Part shown: positions 8,184-17,080 of the stretch, piece after piece | Position numbering within the stretch: position 1 is the first letter of the stretch | Layout of the letters: every line of letters starts with the position of its first letter | DNA from: Nodosilinea nodulosa PCC 7104 | GTDB lineage: Bacteria > Cyanobacteriota > Cyanobacteriia > Phormidesmidales > Phormidesmidaceae | DNA length: 64,000 bases | NCBI RefSeq assembly: GCF_000309385.1 | Contig: NZ_JH976537.1 | Span: 2,571,814-2,635,813, forward strand | Direction: 5' to 3' | Notes under the pieces: model-generated | Databases searched by the model: none | What the model saw: the letters and a program-made list of their open reading frames with translations, nothing else | Told to the model about the DNA's origin: nothing | Position numbers and translations under genes: made by a program

Positions 8184-9071
8184 ATGGATGTTTTAGTGAC
8201 CGGAGCAACAGGGTATATCGGCAGCGCGATCGCGCGCGCCCTACCATCAGCGGGCCATACCGTAATCGGCCTGGCGCGATCGGAAGCGGCGGCCAAAAAG
8301 CTTGAAACGCTTGGGGTACGGCCTTTGGCTGGAGATTTACATCAGCCCCAGACGCTGGCTCAGGCGGCGCACCACGCCGATGCGGTGATCCACGCAGCCT
8401 CTACTGGTGACGCGCAAATGGCCAATGCCGAGCGGTTGGCGGTCAACATCTTCCTCGACAGTCTGGCAGGGACGGGTAAGCCATTTATCTATACAACGGG
8501 AACCTGGCTGCTGGGCAACACCGGCGATCGCCTAACCGATGAGGCCGCGCCGCTTGATCCCACACCGCTGATTGCCTGGCGGGCCGAGCTGGAGGCCCAG
8601 GTTTTGGCGGCCTGCGATCGCCAGATTCGCACCATCGTCATTCGTCCAGCGCTGGTGTATGGCCGGGGCGGTGGCCTGGTGGCAATGCTAGTGGAGTCTG
8701 GGCATCAGCACGGGGTGGTGCAGTTTATCGGCTCAGGCGATAACCGCTGGACTCTGGTGCATGTCGATGATCTGGCTCGCTGTTACGTAGCCGCTCTAGA
8801 GCGGGCCTCGGCGGGTTCGCTGTTTATTGCCGCCGACAGGCAGGTCGTCACGCTGCGAGAGATTGCTGAAGCCGCCAGCTATGCCGCCAATATTCCTGGT
8901 CGCATTCAAGCCTGGCCACTGGATGAAGCGCGCCTGGCCATGGGGCCTTTTGCCGATGCCCTCGCTCTTGATCAACAGGTGAGTGGCGAAAAAGCCAGAA
9001 CGGCCCTGAGCTGGCAACCGCAAGCCGTCTCATTACTCAATGATCTCAGGGAGGGATCCTATGTTAGCTGA
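8184..9071 (+). CDS. NAD-dependent epimerase/dehydratase family protein
   Basis: 295 aa, atypical/extended SDR. The Rossmann motif GATGYIGSAIARAL is at residues 7-20. It has a YTTGTWLLG segment and a VIRPALVYGRGG motif as in nucleoside-diphosphate-sugar epimerases, but no obvious Y-x3-K in the usual place, so catalysis is uncertain. An AAGGAA site precedes the ATG. Its last 11 bp overlap the start of the downstream membrane gene, so the two are co-translated. Substrate unknown. Confidence 0.85.
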   Translation: MDVLVTGATGYIGSAIARALPSAGHTVIGLARSEAAAKKLETLGVRPLAGDLHQPQTLAQAAHHADAVIHAASTGDAQMANAERLAVNIFLDSLAGTGKPFIYTTGTWLLGNTGDRLTDEAAPLDPTPLIAWRAELEAQVLAACDRQIRTIVIRPALVYGRGGGLVAMLVESGHQHGVVQFIGSGDNRWTLVHVDDLARCYVAALERASAGSLFIAADRQVVTLREIAEAASYAANIPGRIQAWPLDEARLAMGPFADALALDQQVSGEKARTALSWQPQAVSLLNDLREGSYVS

Positions 9072-9522
9072 TGGGTTGCTGGGGCTGGCCATTTTGTCGG
9101 CAGGAGTGGTTTACGGTGTGGACGTGTTTTTTGCGGTGGTGGGGCGATCGGCCCTGGCGGCCAGTGAGGAGGGGGCGATCGCCAACGTGATGGCCCATTT
9201 ACACCAGGTTGCCGATGCCCGCATGCCGATCTTTGGTGCGCTAGGAATGCTGACAACCGCCGCATTTGTCGTCGCTAGCGTTGTCGGGACGCCTTCAAGC
9301 TGGCTGGCACTGATGGCCCTGGCGGGCTTGCTCGTTCAGCTGGGCCTGTACCTGAGAGTGGCTAAACCCGTCAACGAAGTTATGAAGGCCGCTGTACAGC
9401 AGGGAACAATTCCCGACAATGTTCGCGCCCTGCAAAACCGATGGGATAGCGTGATTGTGGGGCGCGCCCTCGCCATGACCTGGGCGATCGGGTGTCTCCT
9501 GCTGGCAAGGGCGTTTCGCTAA
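9061..9522 (+). CDS. Four-helix membrane protein, DUF1772-like
   Basis: 153 aa from the ATG at 9061, chosen because GGGAGG lies 6 bp upstream. Four hydrophobic segments (about 3-25, 52-75, 79-97 and 132-150) with NRWDSVIVGRALAMTWAIG near the end recall DUF1772/anthrone-oxygenase-like proteins, which have this size and topology. It overlaps the 3' end of the NAD(P)-binding gene by 11 bp. A strong hairpin follows the stop. Function unknown; the family call is from topology and a loose motif match. Confidence 0.65.
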   Translation: MLADGLLGLAILSAGVVYGVDVFFAVVGRSALAASEEGAIANVMAHLHQVADARMPIFGALGMLTTAAFVVASVVGTPSSWLALMALAGLLVQLGLYLRVAKPVNEVMKAAVQQGTIPDNVRALQNRWDSVIVGRALAMTWAIGCLLLARAFR

Positions 9523-9539
9523 CTCCGAGGGAATTGGAT

Positions 9540-9566
9540 GGGATCTCAGCAATATGCTGGGATCCC
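9540..9566 (+). terminator. Hairpin terminator after tetR-SDR-membrane operon
   Basis: Twelve-bp stem (GGGATCTCAGCA and TGCTGGGATCCC, one T-G wobble) with an ATA loop, 17 bp after the stop at 9522. It is followed by TAATTCT rather than a clean T-run, so efficiency is uncertain. Confidence 0.6.
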
Positions 9567-9667
9567 TAATTCTCTACTAGAGCCCCTCGCCAACCCTACT
9601 GTCCCGTCAGGCTCGAGTTTTCCCGGCGGGCTATCCTACAGATAAGCGCTTGTCCACGGAGGCATCC

Positions 9668-10405
9668 ATGACCGCCCTCTGGCCCCAGGCCACCACTACC
9701 TACCCCAGCTCCGACGGTGAACCCGTGGCCGAAACCTACGCCCACCTCTACGCTCTGCTAATTACGCTGGAGGTACTGCGGCAGTATGTCGCCGGACGAC
9801 GAGCAACAGTGCTGGGTAATCAGTTCATGTACTACGCCCAGGGGTTCCCCAGGCTGCGGGTAGCCCCTGATGTAATGGTGATTTTTGAGGTGGAGCCTGG
9901 GGGGCGCGACAACTACAAAATTTGGGAAGAGGGCCGGGTGCCGTCGGTCATTTTTGAAATGACTTCCGCCAGCACCCGCCAGCAGGACGAAGTGGAGAAA
10001 AAGACCCTCTACGAAGGACTGGGAGTGCAGGAATACTGGCTGTTTGACCCCAAGGGCGAATGGATCGCCGAGCAGCTCAAGGGCTACCGCCTGCGAGATG
10101 AGGTCTACGCACCAATTGCAGACGGCTGTAGCGAACCGCTGGGCCTGCGTTTGGAAATCGACGGCGGACTGATCGCCTTTTATCGTCAGGACACAGGCGA
10201 GAAGCTGCTGATCCCCGATGAGCTGGCGATCGCCCTCAGGCAAGAGGCCCTGCGCAGGCAGCAGGCCGAACAACAGGCGGCGGCGGCAGAACGAAGGGCG
10301 GCGGCGGCAGAACGAGAGTTGGAAGAGTTGAAGTCCAGGCTGCGCGATTCGCAAAGCGATCCGTCCCGGAATCGCGGCATTGACCCCGACACCCTGCTTA
10401 GCTAA
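9668..10405 (+). CDS. Uma2 family endonuclease (PD-(D/E)XK fold)
   Basis: 245 aa from the ATG at 9668, favoured over an upstream in-frame TTG (9650) because GGAGG lies 6 bp before it. Uma2 motifs are present: RVAPDVMVIF (catalytic Asp), SVIFEMTSAST, then VQEYWLFDPKG. The last 50 residues are an Ala/Glu/Arg-rich coiled coil with a duplicated AAAAERRAAAAER stretch. Uma2 proteins are numerous in cyanobacteria and of unproven function, sometimes linked to mobile DNA. Confidence 0.88.
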   Translation: MTALWPQATTTYPSSDGEPVAETYAHLYALLITLEVLRQYVAGRRATVLGNQFMYYAQGFPRLRVAPDVMVIFEVEPGGRDNYKIWEEGRVPSVIFEMTSASTRQQDEVEKKTLYEGLGVQEYWLFDPKGEWIAEQLKGYRLRDEVYAPIADGCSEPLGLRLEIDGGLIAFYRQDTGEKLLIPDELAIALRQEALRRQQAEQQAAAAERRAAAAERELEELKSRLRDSQSDPSRNRGIDPDTLLS

Positions 10406-10567
10406 ATCTCTCCCTACCTCTGGCGAAAACTAACCTGACTTTCCGGAAAGCCAGCCCGTCGCGGTGAGGGACTTGGCGGCGCGGCAGCCCAGCTCAGATC
10501 TGCACCCCATGCAGCGACCTTGGGCATCCTAAACCAGACCGTCCTTATTTGATTGCGATACAACGCT

Positions 10568-11668
10568 ATGGTGGCTCGTACCTTTGGTTGCTTTGGTTCT
10601 GCACTGGTTACCGTGGCTGGGCTAGCGGGTGCCGTTTGGGTGCTCAACCTGCCCTACCCCATGATTCGCTGGCCCGTGGCCAAGACGGCTCCCCTGATCC
10701 TGCTGCCCAGCTACATCAAGATGGACAACGACTATCGGCAGGCGGTATCGCTGGTGGCCCAGGCCGACCAGCTGGTGAACCAGGCCACCTCCGCCAGCGA
10801 CATTGAGCTGGGCGAAGAAAAAGTCCATCAGGCCCAGGAGCATTTGGACGGTCTGCCCGTATGGTTTTTGGGCTATTACCCCACGGCCTACTGTGGGTTT
10901 GTCGGCTGCCGGTGGCAGTTCACCCTAGACGAGTTTGAGGCCGCCCGATCTGAAATTGGCCGCATGGAAGCGGTGGTGTTTCAGGAGCGCAACGCCCAGC
11001 ATTTGCTCGAAGAAGGCACGCTGGCCGTCGATGGAGCAGAGCAGGCCTTTCAAGCTGCCCAATCGGGTACCGATCGCGCCACCGCCCTGAGCACCTGGCA
11101 GCGGGGCATGGATAAGCTCAACGAAATTCCGCCCGAAACCCTGGCCGGACGGCAGTCGGCCACCAAGCTCGAAGCCTACCAGCGCGACTACCAGCAGGTG
11201 ACAGGCAGTGTTGCCGGGGGCGATCGCTCCAACACCCTGGTCGATGCCGCCAAAGCCTTTGCCTACCAGGCCGCGATCGCCGGGCAAAATCCACCCCACC
11301 CCGCCGATACCTGGGCGCGGGCGGCAGAGCTGTGGGAAACCGCGATCGCGCGCCTCAACGACATCCCCGTTCAAGACCCCGGCTACAGCGAGGCTCAAAT
11401 TCTGCTGGCCCAGTATCAGGCCAACCTTGGCATTGTTCAGGAAAATGTCGCCAAGGAAGAAGCCTCCGCCAGAGCCCTGGATAACGCCACCGAAAAAAGC
11501 ACTCGGATGCTGGCCCAAAACCTGGAAGGCATGGAGCGCAACCAGATCGCCAGCCTCATGCAGGACATCATCAACGATTTGGAAAAAGTACAGCCCAATA
11601 CCACCAGCTACCCCAAAGCCAGCGCCATGCTCACCTCGGCCAATCAAAAGCTAGCCCAGCTCAAGTAG
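10568..11668 (+). CDS. Membrane-anchored coiled-coil protein of unknown function
   Basis: 366 aa from ATG 10568 (a TTG at 10553 is an in-frame alternative). A single N-terminal hydrophobic segment (about 10-30) probably anchors it. The rest is helical, Gln/Ala/Glu-rich, with repeated helical hairpins resembling TPR-like tracts (YQAAIAGQNPPHPADTW, then WETAIARLNDIP). An FVGCRWQFT segment adds a Cys. I recognise it only as a cyanobacterial hypothetical. No operon partner is visible. Confidence 0.6.
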   Translation: MVARTFGCFGSALVTVAGLAGAVWVLNLPYPMIRWPVAKTAPLILLPSYIKMDNDYRQAVSLVAQADQLVNQATSASDIELGEEKVHQAQEHLDGLPVWFLGYYPTAYCGFVGCRWQFTLDEFEAARSEIGRMEAVVFQERNAQHLLEEGTLAVDGAEQAFQAAQSGTDRATALSTWQRGMDKLNEIPPETLAGRQSATKLEAYQRDYQQVTGSVAGGDRSNTLVDAAKAFAYQAAIAGQNPPHPADTWARAAELWETAIARLNDIPVQDPGYSEAQILLAQYQANLGIVQENVAKEEASARALDNATEKSTRMLAQNLEGMERNQIASLMQDIINDLEKVQPNTTSYPKASAMLTSANQKLAQLK

Positions 11669-11914
11669 CGGCCAACACAGCCACAGCAAGAGCGGCATCC
11701 TTCCACTATTCCAACCGTTTAGGCAACGGTGATGAACTGTTACTGCGGTCCGTAGGGGTAGCCATTTTCACCTTAAAATCATCACCATCTGCTTCTGGAG
11801 ATCGGGGCTGAGCGCGTCAGGGATGTTGTGCTTCATTGCAAACCCAGTTGGGTCTCCGGAAGTAAGCCGGGTGCAGGTGTATTTAATGTCGAAACTAACC
11901 GCGAACCCCACCCC

Positions 11915-12847
11915 ATGCTGAAGCTCGCCGACCTGCAACTGGGCCAAAAATTTACGCTGCTGCTGCTGCTTGTGTTTTTGGGCGGCATTGTTGCCAGCAG
12001 CATCGCCCTATCCTCAGTTTTAAACCAAAACGCCCAGGCCCAGCTGACCACCAAAGCACTGATGCTGATGGAAACCATGAACTCCGTGCGCGATTACACG
12101 AGTAACCAGGTAAAACCGGAGCTTGCCGATCGCCTCAGCACCGAGTTTTTGCCCGAAACAATCCCGGCCTATTCCGCCCGCGAGGTGTTTGAAACCTTTC
12201 GCGCCAACCCCATCTACGCCGACTTTTTCTACAAAGAAGCCACCCTCAACCCCACCAACCTGAGAGATAAGGCCGATGGCTTTGAGGCTCAGCTGGTTGA
12301 GAACTTCAACCAGCAGGGCACCACCCAGGAAATCAGTGGGTTTCGCTCGACCCCAGCGGGGGACCTGTACTACATTGCCCGCCCGATTAAAATTAGCAAG
12401 CCCAGCTGTCTGGAGTGCCACAGCACCCCCGCCGCCGCCCCGGCCAGCATGATCGAGCGCTACGGCACTAACAACGGATTTGGCTGGAATCTCGATGACA
12501 TTGTTGGCGCTCAGGTGATTTCTGTGCCCGCCGAAAAGGTTCTAAAAAGCGCCCGCCAGTCTCTTTTGCTCATTCTCGGCATTTTTGTGATTGCGTTTTC
12601 GGTGGCGATCGTGCTGGTCAATCTTTGGCTCAAGCGCTACGTGGTGCGCCCGCTCAACCGCATGGCCCTGGCCGCCGAAGCCGCCAGCATGGGAGACCCC
12701 GGTGCAGAGTTTATCGTCAAGTCTAAGGACGAAGTGGGCAAGCTGGCCGAAGCCTTTAACCGCATGCAGCTGAGTTTGCAGATGGCCATGCAGCGCCTCG
12801 ATCGCTACCGCGAAGGGCGGCGCAATTCCGATGATTTTTCCAAATAA
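11915..12847 (+). CDS. DUF3365 (Tll0287-like) c-heme sensor with HAMP domain
   Basis: 310 aa from ATG 11915; an upstream in-frame start at 11828 adds 29 residues of unlikely sequence. Order: membrane helix (about 10-33), periplasmic DUF3365 domain with the covalent heme motif CLECH near residue 169, second membrane helix (about 216-240), HAMP domain (about 240-292), then a short tail. Tll0287-type domains bind c-type heme and are thought to sense redox state or gas. No kinase or cyclase output domain follows the HAMP, so the signal must pass to a partner; a cyclase-kinase is encoded convergently next door. Confidence 0.8.
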   Translation: MLKLADLQLGQKFTLLLLLVFLGGIVASSIALSSVLNQNAQAQLTTKALMLMETMNSVRDYTSNQVKPELADRLSTEFLPETIPAYSAREVFETFRANPIYADFFYKEATLNPTNLRDKADGFEAQLVENFNQQGTTQEISGFRSTPAGDLYYIARPIKISKPSCLECHSTPAAAPASMIERYGTNNGFGWNLDDIVGAQVISVPAEKVLKSARQSLLLILGIFVIAFSVAIVLVNLWLKRYVVRPLNRMALAAEAASMGDPGAEFIVKSKDEVGKLAEAFNRMQLSLQMAMQRLDRYREGRRNSDDFSK

Positions 12848-12852
12848 TATAG

Positions 12853-12909
12853 CTGTGCCCAGTCTGGTTAAGACCTGTCTCCCAGGAACGTTCAAACGTT
12901 TGAACGTTC
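12853..12909 (-). repeat. Dispersed 57-bp palindrome element, copy 2
   Basis: Inverted relative to the copy at 3018-3074. It contains a perfect 24-bp palindrome (12886-12909, GAACGTTCAAAC followed by its reverse complement) and the conserved tail GTCTTAACCAGA on the minus strand. It lies between the 3' ends of two convergent genes. Confidence 0.75.
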
Positions 12910-12970
12910 GTAGGGGTTCTGAAGGGCATTGTGCCGAGCGGGCCGCCCAGGGGGCAAACCCGACTGGCCC

Positions 12971-15007
12971 TTACTGCATCTGGTGGCGAAAATCCTCGGC
13001 CTTTTTGCGGTCGGGGATTTCGGCGGCCAGACGGGTGACGAGTTCCTGAGCGGAAAGATGGGGAAAATCGGCCAGGGTATCGTCGACTAGATACCTGGCC
13101 ATGGGGCCAATGCAGCGGGTCAGGGTCTGCCGACAGCGGCTGATAAAGTCCGCGCTGGGGCGATCGCCCGTGGAAGAGTGCTGCTCAGACAGCTGGCCCG
13201 ATGGCTCGGCCAAGCCCTGGGAGGCCGCTTCGGGGCCGACGGAATGATCGTCTACAGCCACCTGAATGCGGCTGATAAAGTCCGTGGCCTGCCGCCCATT
13301 CGACAGCTGGCTGGCCAAAATATCGACGAACTCCTCCGGGGTGGCCTGGGGATATTGGTCGATCATTTCTTCGACAATGACGCTGGCCATGGGGCCAATG
13401 CAGCGGGCCAGCTCGTGGCGGCAGGTCTCTATAAATGCGGAGTGGTGCAGTTCTGAGGCCGCGATGCTCGGGTCGGCAGCGGTGGGAACCTCGGCGCGAT
13501 GCACGGCCTGCGTCCAAGCCGGTGCCACCATGATGGGAGAGCTGGGCGCCACGGCGGCGGCCAGGGGAGCCAGGCGCTGCACAACCTCGGCGGCCGACTG
13601 AAAGCGGGCCTTTGGCTTTTGCTGCACCAGCTGGGTGAGAATGGCTTCCAGGGTGGGGCTGAGGCTGACGTAGGATTGCCAGCGCCACTCCAGCGAGTCC
13701 TGGTCGATTAAAGCTCTCGGATAGCGGCCCGTCAGCAGCACGATCGCCGTTACCCCCAGGGCGTAGAGATCGCTGCACGGAAAACACTGGCCCAGGTGAA
13801 TTTGCTCCGGCGGCGAGTAGCCAAACTTGCCCACCATGGTGGCCGGTTGACCATCGTCGGCGGGGGCCATTTCATCGGATAGCAGGGTGCTGATGGCGTC
13901 GCTGACCAGGCCAAAATCGATCAGCACGGGCAGGTTGCGATCGCGGCAGTACATGATATTGTCCGGCGAAATATCGCGGTGCACAATATTCAAGCTGTGC
14001 AGATACTCCAGCACTCGCAGCATCTGCATCAGCCACTGGATCACCTCCGCCTCAGAAAACTGGCTACTTTGCTGGCGGCGCTGCTTAATCAGCTGGGAGT
14101 AAGGCACGCCGTCAATGTATTCCTGCACAATGAACAGGCGATTTTTTTGGGTAAAGCAGGCCAAAAACTTAGGCACCTGGGGATGGTCGAGCTGGTACAG
14201 GGTTTTGGCCTCTCGCTTAAAGAGGTCCAGCGCCTTTTGCAGGTTATGGCCCGATTTTTTGGTGGGAAAAAACTCCTTCAGCACGCAGGCTTCGCCAAAC
14301 CGCTGGGAGTCTTCGACCAGATACGACCGGCCAAAGCCGCCCTGGCCCAACACCCGCTGCACAACGTAGCGGCCCCCAATTTTGCTGCCCGGCGCTATGA
14401 CCCTGCGATCGCCAGCTACATCTCCGGCAGGCTCAGGGGCAGTTTCAGCCGCAGGAGGTGCAGCGCTAGCCCCGTTGGCCACCTGCGGCAGCGCGTGGAC
14501 ATGGTAGGCCGGCACCAGATCCTGAATGTTTTTGAGCTGAAGCGGTCCGGCGTAGGTGACATCTAGATCGAGCCGTGACTTGACGACGTCGTAAACAATT
14601 TTAGAAATGCAGAGACCGCTGGGGTGCGCCTCGGTTTGCAGACGAGCGGCAATGTTGACCCCATTTCCCATCACGTCGGACTGGCTAAAAAAGACATCCC
14701 CCAGGTGAATGCCAATGCGGTGCAGTAGCGCTGGCTCCCCCTCGGCGTTGGCGTTGAGGCGGGACAGTTCTTTTTGAATTTCCAGGCCGCAGCTCACGGC
14801 CTGCACAGCGCTGGCAAAGTACATCAACAGGCCATCGCCAGTCGATTTCAGCACCTTGCCCTCAAACTGCTCGCAGAGCTTTTCCATCAGCTCCTGATCC
14901 CGCTGAAGCTGAGAGAGGGTCAACTCCTCATGCACCGACATGCGGGCGCTGAAGCCGACCGCATCGGTTAACATAATCGCGGCTAGGGTGCGATGTCCAT
15001 GGTTCAC
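12971..15007 (-). CDS. Nucleotide cyclase-Ser/Thr protein kinase fusion
   Basis: 678 aa. Residues about 5-180 are a class III nucleotide cyclase: metal-binding Asp in LTDAVGFSARM, second Asp in STGDGLLMYF, and NGVNIAARL. Residues about 210-480 are a Ser/Thr kinase: glycine loop GQGGFGRSY, Lys in CVLKEFF, HRDISPDNIM and IDFGLV. The C-terminus holds two copies of a 60-residue repeat (each with C-x6-C-I-G-P-M-A). Both catalytic parts look intact. It probably links cAMP or cGMP production to phosphorylation. It converges with the c-heme HAMP sensor gene. Confidence 0.9.
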   Translation of the reverse strand: MNHGHRTLAAIMLTDAVGFSARMSVHEELTLSQLQRDQELMEKLCEQFEGKVLKSTGDGLLMYFASAVQAVSCGLEIQKELSRLNANAEGEPALLHRIGIHLGDVFFSQSDVMGNGVNIAARLQTEAHPSGLCISKIVYDVVKSRLDLDVTYAGPLQLKNIQDLVPAYHVHALPQVANGASAAPPAAETAPEPAGDVAGDRRVIAPGSKIGGRYVVQRVLGQGGFGRSYLVEDSQRFGEACVLKEFFPTKKSGHNLQKALDLFKREAKTLYQLDHPQVPKFLACFTQKNRLFIVQEYIDGVPYSQLIKQRRQQSSQFSEAEVIQWLMQMLRVLEYLHSLNIVHRDISPDNIMYCRDRNLPVLIDFGLVSDAISTLLSDEMAPADDGQPATMVGKFGYSPPEQIHLGQCFPCSDLYALGVTAIVLLTGRYPRALIDQDSLEWRWQSYVSLSPTLEAILTQLVQQKPKARFQSAAEVVQRLAPLAAAVAPSSPIMVAPAWTQAVHRAEVPTAADPSIAASELHHSAFIETCRHELARCIGPMASVIVEEMIDQYPQATPEEFVDILASQLSNGRQATDFISRIQVAVDDHSVGPEAASQGLAEPSGQLSEQHSSTGDRPSADFISRCRQTLTRCIGPMARYLVDDTLADFPHLSAQELVTRLAAEIPDRKKAEDFRHQMQ

Positions 15008-15329
15008 ACTAGTCAGCTCCAGGGAGTTCTAAGGACGTTCAGGTCGCTGACGGAGGCAGAACTTCTCCGTTAGCGCGCGGTTGGATTCATCTATTAGCTT
15101 CACCTATGGGGCGGTGATTTCCTGAAAGCAGTCCTGATGGTCGATGGCGTAGGCGTGGGCACCCCTGGGGTCTGATATTCGCTGGACCAGCGCTAGCGCA
15201 TCTGTAACCACGCCTGCGATCGCGCCAGCAGCAACCAGCCCTAAATTTGATTCTATCCTACGCATCAGCCGCTAGCGGCTTGACAGCTCACTCTCCCACC
15301 GTTCTTTGTCAAGGCTTTAGCTAAGCTAA
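15008..15329. other. Intergenic, no gene seen
   Basis: 322 bp upstream of the cyclase-kinase gene and downstream of the PhnD-like gene. It contains one HIP1-type GCGATCGC. No convincing ORF, RNA or hairpin was recognised; it presumably carries the cyclase-kinase promoter. Confidence 0.5.
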
Positions 15330-16241
15330 TCAATTGCCCTTGGCAGCGGGCGCCCCAGGGGCACCAGACTCCAGAGTTAGCACCGCAGGCTGCTCTTTGA
15401 CTCGCGACTCCAGGGGCCGCACTTTTTCGACCAGGGCAATGAGCTGGGTCAGATCGGGCGGCGATGCATTGGGCACATAGCCCGCATCGGCAGTGATGTT
15501 AGAGGGCGCGCTCTGCATAGCCTGCTCAATGTACTGCTGCTGATTGCGATCGACATTGGGGCTGATCAAAACGGCCCCCGGAGGAATGGCCCGGCTGGCA
15601 TGCAAGACTCTAAACTCGCCCTCCTCAAAGGCCTTGCGCTGCTGCTGAAAGTCATCCTCTGACATAGCCCCCGCCGCCACCCGGCCATCGGCAATCCAGA
15701 CCAGCATGGTCGCCGGGGTAGAGGCAAACTCAATTTTCGCCAGGGTCAGGCCGTAGAGATCGTAGAGGGGAAGATAATAGCCCGTAGCCGACCCTGCCTC
15801 GCCCAGGGCAATGGTCTGATTGGCCAGATCCCCCAGCCCTTGAAAGGAGCTATCGTCGCGCACGACCAGCACAGACTTTTGCTTGGGCGGACCCAGGGTA
15901 GGAAAAATGGGCAGATAGTTGGCTTCAGCAATGGCAATGGCCGCCAACCCCGAGGGAGCAAACACCAGCGACCAGTTATCCGCCCGAATTTCCTCAACGG
16001 CACGAATCTCGTTGAAAACAGGCTCCAGCTCCACCACAGCGTGGAGCTGCTCTGCCAAATAGGTTTGAAAACGCTGGTATTTTTCTAAAGAGCTGGCCCC
16101 GTCGTCATAGCTCACCAGCCCTACGGTGAGGCGCATTGGCTGATCGGACACCTTAGCTGTGCCGCAGCCTACCGCCTGCAACAGCAGCACCGCCACCAGG
16201 CTGGCCAGACACAGGTTGCAAAACCGACGCAGTTGCCCCAT
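15330..16241 (-). CDS. PhnD/SsuA-type substrate-binding lipoprotein
   Basis: 303 aa from ATG 16241, chosen because it begins with a lipoprotein signal peptide (hydrophobic LVAVLLLQAVGC lipobox). The body (RLTVGLVSYDD, ALGEAGSATGYYLPLYDLYG) matches the phosphate/phosphonate ABC transporter periplasmic component family. No permease or ATPase genes lie near, so it is an orphan binding protein, perhaps a sensor module. A longer in-frame reading to 16475 runs through a 12-bp tandem repeat and is unlikely to be coding. Confidence 0.8.
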   Translation of the reverse strand: MGQLRRFCNLCLASLVAVLLLQAVGCGTAKVSDQPMRLTVGLVSYDDGASSLEKYQRFQTYLAEQLHAVVELEPVFNEIRAVEEIRADNWSLVFAPSGLAAIAIAEANYLPIFPTLGPPKQKSVLVVRDDSSFQGLGDLANQTIALGEAGSATGYYLPLYDLYGLTLAKIEFASTPATMLVWIADGRVAAGAMSEDDFQQQRKAFEEGEFRVLHASRAIPPGAVLISPNVDRNQQQYIEQAMQSAPSNITADAGYVPNASPPDLTQLIALVEKVRPLESRVKEQPAVLTLESGAPGAPAAKGN

Positions 16242-16344
16242 GGTCTCCACAAAATAGTTGCTCGGGGTTGCCCCTGAGGAAGTCTGATCAAGTGTTTGCA
16301 GCTTAGATCGACGGGCCTCATAAATTGGATCTTCTTCGTATTCT

Positions 16345-16392
16345 GTGACGTTTTTGGGACGTTTTCTGGGACGTTTTTTGGGATGTTTTGCG
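16345..16392. repeat. Four-unit 12-bp tandem array upstream of PhnD-like gene
   Basis: Four exactly 12-bp units: GTGACGTTTTTG, GGACGTTTTCTG, GGACGTTTTTTG, GGATGTTTTGCG. It lies about 105 bp upstream of the lipoprotein start and just after the 3' end of the thioredoxin-like gene. A comparable array at 55499-55544 precedes the HAD gene. The near-helical spacing suggests a protein-binding array, but this is inference. Confidence 0.6.
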
Positions 16393-16438
16393 GCCAGGAG
16401 AAATGGGGCAGGGAACCCTGCAACCACAGCCATAGCCT

Positions 16439-17020
16439 CTAGCCGAAGTAGGCAGGTTCGTTGCCCGGCGTCCACTTGATATTGCAGCCAATGCTGGGTT
16501 TTTGGTCGCCGGGCATGGCTTTGGCGGCCAGCACGGCATCGAGGGCGGCTCGCAGGTCTTTGCCGGTCACGGGCACGCCGTTGCTGGGGCGGCTGTCGTC
16601 GAGCTGGCCCCGGTAGGCCAGAGTTTTGGCCTGGTCAAACACAAAGAAATCGGGGGTGCAGGCGGCGGTGTAGGCCTTGGCGACCGCCTGGCTTTCGTCA
16701 AAGCAGTAGGGAAACGTGAAACCGACGGTTTTGGCCTGGGCTTTGAGGTGTTCTGGCCCATCCTGGGGATGGGTTTGCAGGCTGTTGGCGCTGATGGCGA
16801 CAATGCCCACGCCCTTGGCACCGTAGTCCTGGCCAAGGCGGGCCAGCTCCTGCTCGACATGTTTAACAAAGGGGCAGTGGCGGCAGATAAACATCACCAG
16901 CAGGGCCGGGGCATCGGCAAAGGTGCCGAGGGTAATGGTATCGCCGCTGACCACGTCGGTTAGCTCAAAGGCGGGGGCTGCGGTGCCCAGGGGCAGCATG
17001 GTAGATTCCACCATAACCAT
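16439..17020 (-). CDS. Thioredoxin-fold (AhpC/TSA-like) protein
   Basis: 193 aa. The redoxin domain starts LGTAAPAFELTDVVSGDTI; the active-site region reads MFICRHCPFVKHV (CxxC as C-R-H-C-P), typical of the thioredoxin family proteins common in cyanobacteria with a CRHCPF motif. TPDFFVFD follows in the right place for the cis-Pro region. It is probably a thiol-disulfide reductase or peroxiredoxin-like enzyme in the cytosol; no signal peptide is seen. Confidence 0.85.
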   Translation of the reverse strand: MVMVESTMLPLGTAAPAFELTDVVSGDTITLGTFADAPALLVMFICRHCPFVKHVEQELARLGQDYGAKGVGIVAISANSLQTHPQDGPEHLKAQAKTVGFTFPYCFDESQAVAKAYTAACTPDFFVFDQAKTLAYRGQLDDSRPSNGVPVTGKDLRAALDAVLAAKAMPGDQKPSIGCNIKWTPGNEPAYFG

Positions 17021-17080
17021 GGGTTGAGTCTCCAGGGTGAGTTTTCTTTATCGTACTGAATCGAACTGGGGGATCTGGCC

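Noticed and set aside
16242..16475. N-terminal extension of the PhnD-like protein with a KKRPRKRPKN stretch
   Set aside because: It is encoded by a 12-bp tandem DNA array and precedes an ordinary lipoprotein signal peptide starting at 16241.
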